Shown: positions 8,917-12,933 of the stretch, piece by piece
Layout: the number at the start of each line of letters is the position of its first letter
Numbering within the stretch: position 1 is the first letter of the stretch
Assembly (NCBI GenBank): GCA_001598975.1
Contig: BBXU01003093.1
Coordinates: 1-12,933, forward strand
Direction: 5' to 3'
DNA from: Parachlorella kessleri
Taxonomy: Eukaryota > Chlorophyta > Trebouxiophyceae > Chlorellales > Chlorellaceae
DNA: 12,933 bases
The notes under the pieces: model-generated
Seen by the model: the letters and a program-made list of their open reading frames with translations, nothing else
Told to the model about the DNA's origin: nothing
Databases searched by the model: none
Made by a program: the position numbers and the translations under genes

Positions 8917-9453
8917 CATCCAGCCCTGTCAGCCCAGCTTAACTCTCACTTCCTGTTCGCACTACCTGCCACCCATGCTAATACCTCTTCCAGTGGCCTT
9001 AGCTTATCTTGGGGAGAGAATTACTGGCTCAGAACTCAGGCAAGACTGAGGCTCATTCTGCATCCAGCCCTGTCAGTCCAGTCCAGCCCAGCTCTACTCC
9101 CTGCTTGCGCTACCTGCCACCCATGCTAAATACAGGGAAGAGACAAGGTGCTGTCTGGCCCCTTCCTGTCACGTGCATTTCTATAGTAAATATAGCAGAG
9201 CATACCTGCATCCATGTCAGTCCAGCCCAGCTCTACTCCCTGTTCGCACTACCTGCCACCCCTGCTAATACAGTTCTCCAGGTATACCCCATGTTTGCAT
9301 TGCCTGCCACCCTTACTAATAACCTACAGGCAAAAGACCTACTGGATCAGAGCTCAGGCAAAATCCAGGGAGCATACTTGCATCCAACACTGTCAGTACA
9401 GTTCAGCCCTATCTCCTCTGTTCGCACTACCTGCCACCCTTACTAATACCTAG
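8917..9453. repeat. Degenerate tandem array, about four units of 144-172 bp
   Basis: Unit starts marked by CATCCA lie at 8917, 9061, 9209 and 9381. Each unit has a CTGTCAG/CATGTCAG block, a CCCTGTTCGCACTACCTGCC-like core, and CACCCATGCTAATAC-like ends. Two units also carry a TACTGG.TCAG..CTCAGGCA block. Spacings of 144, 148 and 172 bp and many substitutions suggest an old array. A partial TGTTCGCACTGCCTGCCAC copy lies at about 9727-9745. Open frames through it are repeat-derived and not called as genes. Confidence 0.85.
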
Positions 9454-9898
9454 TCTAGTCTACATCAACTTTGTCTAAAAGCGTACCGCCACCTGACCAA
9501 GCTGTAGTGAGTCCCCCAAAAGTGCGGCCAACAAAGAGCCAGAGGATGTACTATGCCCACAAACAAAGACCCAAGTATCAAGCTAGCACTTACTTGGGTC
9601 TTGCATTGACGAGGAAGGCGCGCCATTAATAACATACGTCACGAATCATATCCAGTAAGCAGAACTAACGTCCAGAGCACAAATGCATACAGCCTTAGGT
9701 CAGTACACTTACCCCTACCCCTGCTGTGTTCGCACTGCCTGCCACAAGCCACAGAGTTAGGCTAGCACTGTGATAAGTAACCTCCCTCACGCCAGACTCT
9801 CCTGACTATAATGGGCCTGTTACCCGCTGTGCTGCCGACGCTCCTACCCAAACCTCCCCCGGACTCTCCTAAACAAAGGGATGCATGTGGGCTTCAAC
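9454..9898. other. Spacer between the repeat array and the LRR gene stop, with a hairpin and a repeat fragment
   Basis: No coding sequence is evident. It holds the inverted repeat at 9566-9602 and one partial repeat core near 9727. It probably includes the 3' UTR of the minus-strand LRR gene. The nearest TGTAA on that strand is near 8904, which would imply a long UTR crossing the array, so the true end is unresolved. Confidence 0.4.
9566..9602. other. Perfect 12-bp inverted repeat (stem-loop), 13-nt loop
   Basis: AAGACCCAAGTA at 9566-9577 is the exact reverse complement of TACTTGGGTCTT at 9591-9602, with the 13-base loop 9578-9590 between. It lies about 300 bp downstream of the LRR gene stop. 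No U-tract follows, and a bacterial terminator would not be expected here. It may be an RNA stem in the 3' UTR or an inverted-repeat relic. Confidence 0.75.
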
Positions 9899-11979
9899 TC
9901 ATCTGTCATCTGTGCAGATTGTAAACCACCCTCCCGGTCCACGCATCTCCAACTCCTTATTCAGCTCGTTTGCCACCCACAAGGACTCTTTGTTCCACAG
10001 CTTGCGTGGCCGATCACTGCCAGCCACGCCTGAGCGTTTGTCCAGTAGCAGGTGGCGCAGTGGTAGCCGCAGCAGCAGCGGCAGCTCCTCTCGCGAGAAG
10101 CACAGCCACACACAGCCCTCCAGCTCCAAGCTAGAAAGCCGCGTGGCCTGCCGCAGCGCTTCCCTTATTTCCCCCACCTCGCCTCCATACACGCGCAGGC
10201 TCTCCAGCTTGTGCAACCACGGTCCCCGCCACAGGCACCAGGCTCCTGGGTCCATGTCATCGTCCACCACCTCATTGAGCACCAGCGAGCGCAGGACCGG
10301 CAGGAAGGTGAAGGCATCTGGGATTGGGCCGCCACAAATCTCCAAAGAGGTCAGGCAAGTGAGAGAGCTGAGGGATTCCGATCTCATCGGCTCCTCCTCC
10401 TCCTCCTCCTCCTCCTCCTCCTCCACTCGCTCGCACTGTAGGAGTGTGAGGGACCGCAGGCGCGTGAGCGGGGACAGCACCTCCCAGTCTGCGCTGGCGA
10501 AAGCCCCCCCATCGATTTTCAGCGACTCCAGGGCGAGGCAGTGCCCCAGGGCGGTGTCGGCCAGGGGAGCCATGGGGGAGAGCAGCTGCAGGTGCCGCAT
10601 GGCTGGGAGGATGGCGGCGGTGCCAGCGGTGTAGTCTTCCAGCAACGGAAGGTCCACCGACTCCAGCACCGCGGTAGTCACCTGGCTGGCTGCCTGGCAC
10701 CAGGCCCACGGCAGGCGCAGGTGTGGGTGGTAGTCAGCGTGGTGGGAGGGGCTGCTCCTGGCCATCAGCTGCAGCTCCAAGCCTGTGAGGGCAGACAGGC
10801 TGGGCGGCAGCAGCCCTTCTAGCGGCCCGTTCACCACTGTGAGCCCCAGCCGCCGCAGCTGCCGGAGGCTGGCCAAGCTGCTAAGCGGCTGCAGGCCGCC
10901 TGGCAGGTCGCACTCGCAGTGGAGCGACTTGAGGGAGGTGAGCAGGCCTAGGATGGCGAGGTGTGGCGGAAGGAGTCGAGTCCCTGGAACCTCCAGCTCC
11001 TGCACCAGGGGCATTCACCAGGGCATCCCTCTATGTGTATGCTGGCATGCTTGGACCAGCGCAGCCTGGCCACCCACGGCACTGCTGTCTTTTCACTCCA
11101 GTCCACATGCAGTCCATTTTGATACCACTGCTGCTGTAACAACAGGTAGCTCCTAGCCTTGCTGGACCTGATCTGTGAGCTCCTACCCACAGGTAGATGG
11201 ACAGCTGTTCCAAATGCTGTGGTTCTCAATAGTCAACACAATAAGCAGCACGGTTGCGCAGCCCTTTCTAACTCATAAGAAGGAAATACGAGGCTGTCAC
11301 GGTGTATAGGTTTACACGTGCCCTGTGGTCTGTGTAACCAGCTCAGCTGGCTCCCCCAACCCACCCCAATCCCACACGGTGCACCCCTCCCAGTAAAGCC
11401 AGCGCCTCCTGAGGTTGCTGCTCCCCAGCTGATGCATGGTGTCTCCTTGCCACCCCTGCTGCCACTACTTATGTCCCTCCTGTGGACTAGGATATGGAGC
11501 CAAACATTCTGATCACGACCTACAGATTTACCCAGTAAATTGTGTTTGTTCACCCACATCTGTTATCCGACACACAGCTGGGCCCCCGCCTCGCTGTTCC
11601 TTTGCCGCTTCCTACGCATCCTGTGTATCCCATCTCAAATACAGCTGCCCACCTGGAGAGCCTTTGCCCTGAGCAGGAAAGGTGCAATTTCGAGGGACGG
11701 CCAAGGCGTGATGAGCCGCAGCCTTCGTACTCCAGGGGCCACCACTTCCAACCAGTACGCCAAAACTGACATCCCCTGCCTTGACAGGCGGCCGTCCTTC
11801 TCCCAAACCAGGTCCAGAGTTGCCCATGCAGCTAGTGGGCGCTTCAGGAGCGCCGCAAAGTGTTTGTTAATCAGACAGGTATTTGCTATAGCTGTTTTCA
11901 GGCCTTCTGTCTCAACAAGCTGAGCCACAACCCTGTCCAGCAGTGCATCGTCCAGCGATAGAAGCGTGCGCCGAGCCAT
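9899..11979 (-). CDS. F-box-like / leucine-rich repeat protein
   Basis: Two exons on the minus strand, 11979-11653 and 10999-9899, joined in phase 0 across a 653-bp GT-AG intron, give 475 aa. Residues 6-58 (LLSLDDALLDRVVAQL ... TCLINKHFAALL ... WATLDL) have the hydrophobic pattern of a degenerate F-box, a domain that usually binds Skp1 in SCF ubiquitin ligases. From about residue 84 to 440 there are irregular leucine-rich repeats, for example LKSLHCECDL, LRSLTLLQCERV, LTSLEICGGPI, LRSLVLNEVV, LESLRVYGGEV and LSSLELEGCVW. The splice junction restores a repeat (AKALQ joined to ELEVPGTRL), which supports it. Residues 302-312 are eleven Glu in a row. The start chosen is the first ATG (11979, context GTGATGG). 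The frame is open 5' to a TGA near 12042, without an ATG, so an upstream coding exon is possible. The substrate is unknown and F-box identity is tentative. Confidence 0.75.
10391..10424. repeat. (CTC)11 / (GAG)11 microsatellite in the LRR gene
   Basis: Eleven uninterrupted CTC triplets on the plus strand encode the poly-Glu run of the minus-strand LRR protein, between two leucine-rich repeats. Length changes here would stay in frame. Confidence 0.9.
11000..11652 (-). other. Single intron of the LRR gene
   Basis: Donor GTGGGC at 11652 and acceptor GGTGCAG ending at 11000. An open stretch at about 11031-11229 (VDWSEKTAVPWVARLRW) looks mildly protein-like, but it cannot be joined to the following exon in frame without a 16-bp intron. 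The acceptor sits next to a short near-repeat (ATGCCCTGGTGA / ATGCCCCTGGTG). Confidence 0.6.
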
Positions 11980-12933
11980 CACCTCCACACAATAGTCAAG
12001 CAACAGCTTAAAGTCCACTAATTTCGATAGCGGATCAAAGCATCAGTTTGTATGGACCTTCCTCATGACCTTCCTGGACTGGAATTTGAGTCCATGCTGG
12101 CTGCCCTGCTGGCTGGGCGCTGGCAGGATGACTAAGACCTCCCAGTAGGTACTTAACGCACAACTAGGTGTGTTTATTTAGGGTGGCAGGTGATGCGATC
12201 AGAAAGGAGGTACTGGGCTGACAGGGGTGTATGCAGTATTTTTGTTGGGGCAGCTAAACCACGGAAAATGCGGCAACGTGAGACCTGGAAAGTAAAGCTT
12301 TCTGGATCCGTTTCAAGTGATGCTTGTGCGCTTTTCCTTAGGTGTGCTTGTTTGTTATGGTGCTTGCTGTTTCCCAACCAGGCGCTAGGCTAGAGGGCAA
12401 AGCAGTGCAGTAGTGGTAGCCCATTGGTTGTTGAGTGTGCACCCAAGCCTTCCTCACGCAGCAACCCGCTCCAGCTCACCAACTACACAGTGCCACACAC
12501 TCTTGCAAACGAGGAAGTCGACCAAACGGCAAGATCCCAACAAATGCTCCTCCACCCACCACCACCACACGCCCACACCCCACTCCCAAGCAGCGGTGAC
12601 ACCGAGCACGGCCGTGCCAGGCTGGGTAACTTACCAGCCTAACAACCGTCATGCCAGAAGCTAAGTTGCACTCACATAGTAGGTGAGTGCCGTAGGCCAC
12701 CAGCAACAGCAGCTGACGGGCAACTAGTTCGCCCGCTGCCACCCTGCAAGCTTGCTTCGTATCCCACCAGCAACCAGCAGTTGGAGGGTACTAGTTCGCC
12801 TGCTGCCACCCTGCAGGTCTGCTTCTTCCCCCTTGCAGGCAGTCCATACCTACTGGCACCCACCCAGGCTTAAATAGATTAAGGGGTCCCCACCCACTGC
12901 CGGCCGGCGTGGCAGGGCTGCCCGGGTTGGGGG
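11980..12933. other. Upstream region of the LRR gene; no gene recognised
   Basis: It should hold the 5' UTR and promoter of the LRR gene. A consensus donor GTAAGT on the minus strand at 12634-12629, preceded by an open CNLASGMTVVRL stretch, hints at an upstream exon, but nothing homologous is recognised. A CA/CCA-rich simple stretch lies at about 12548-12590, and a tandem duplication at 12697-12831. Confidence 0.4.
12697..12831. repeat. Two-copy 67-bp tandem duplication
   Basis: Copies start at 12697 and 12764 with CCACCAGCAAC. Both contain ACTAGTTCGCC(C/T)GCTGCCACCCTGCA-like sequence and end in a GCTTGCTTC / TCTGCTTC block. The copies differ at scattered positions. On the minus strand both encode AAGELV in the same frame, which follows from the duplication and is not taken as evidence of coding. 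Confidence 0.75.

Noticed and set aside
8917..9453. CRISPR array
   Set aside because: Units are 144-172 bp, degenerate and without short identical repeats separated by unique spacers; the genome is eukaryotic.
11031..11229. Coding exon inside the LRR intron
   Set aside because: It cannot be spliced to the next exon in frame with a realistic intron, while direct joining of exons 1 and 2 restores a leucine-rich repeat.
11980..12018. LRR protein start 13 codons upstream
   Set aside because: That codon is GTG; the first ATG in the frame is at 11979 with a good context.
1..12933. tRNA or rRNA genes
   Set aside because: No T-loop GGTTCGAATCC-like element with a matching acceptor stem, and no rRNA-like stretch, was found by eye on either strand.

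Overview
The window looks like nuclear DNA of a green alga (Chlorophyta; a Chlorella-like trebouxiophyte is my guess, not something the sequence proves). The coding exons are GC-rich with mostly G/C third positions. They are split by short GT-AG introns (about 60-650 bp), and the products carry plant-lineage domains: a class II trehalose-phosphate synthase and an SBP-box (zinc-finger) transcription factor. I see no bacterial operon, IS element, CRISPR array, rRNA or tRNA.

Three protein-coding genes are supported. (1) On the minus strand, 2753 down to 287 and beyond the left edge, lies the N-terminal part (first 300 codons, six exons) of a class II trehalose-6-phosphate synthase-like gene. All five complete introns join in phase. 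(2) On the plus strand, 5131-7866, is a six-exon SBP-domain transcription factor of about 431 aa. Both zinc sites and the basic tail are intact, but the last junction is uncertain because the reading frame changes around 7473-7536. (3) On the minus strand, 11979-9899, is a two-exon gene for a 475-aa F-box-like/leucine-rich-repeat protein with a poly-Glu run. Genes 1 and 2 are divergent across about 2.4 kb without a convincing gene. Genes 2 and 3 converge across about 2 kb that holds a degenerate 144-172 bp tandem repeat and a 12-bp perfect hairpin. The right end (11980-12933) is upstream of gene 3 and contains only simple and tandem repeats that I can name.

The three genes do not form a pathway that can be read from the sequence. 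The most unusual structure is in gene 1. The exon encoding the FCKQQLWP...VWIHDYHL core has its acceptor boundary duplicated upstream (123 bp offset, in frame, no stop) and its donor boundary duplicated downstream (75 bp offset, immediate stop if used). This is either recent segmental duplication at both intron edges or alternative splicing of the glycosyltransferase core. A related oddity is the 24-bp in-frame repeat next to the frame change in gene 2. I saw no clear new biological system; the splice-boundary duplications and the dispersed repeat family are the best leads.
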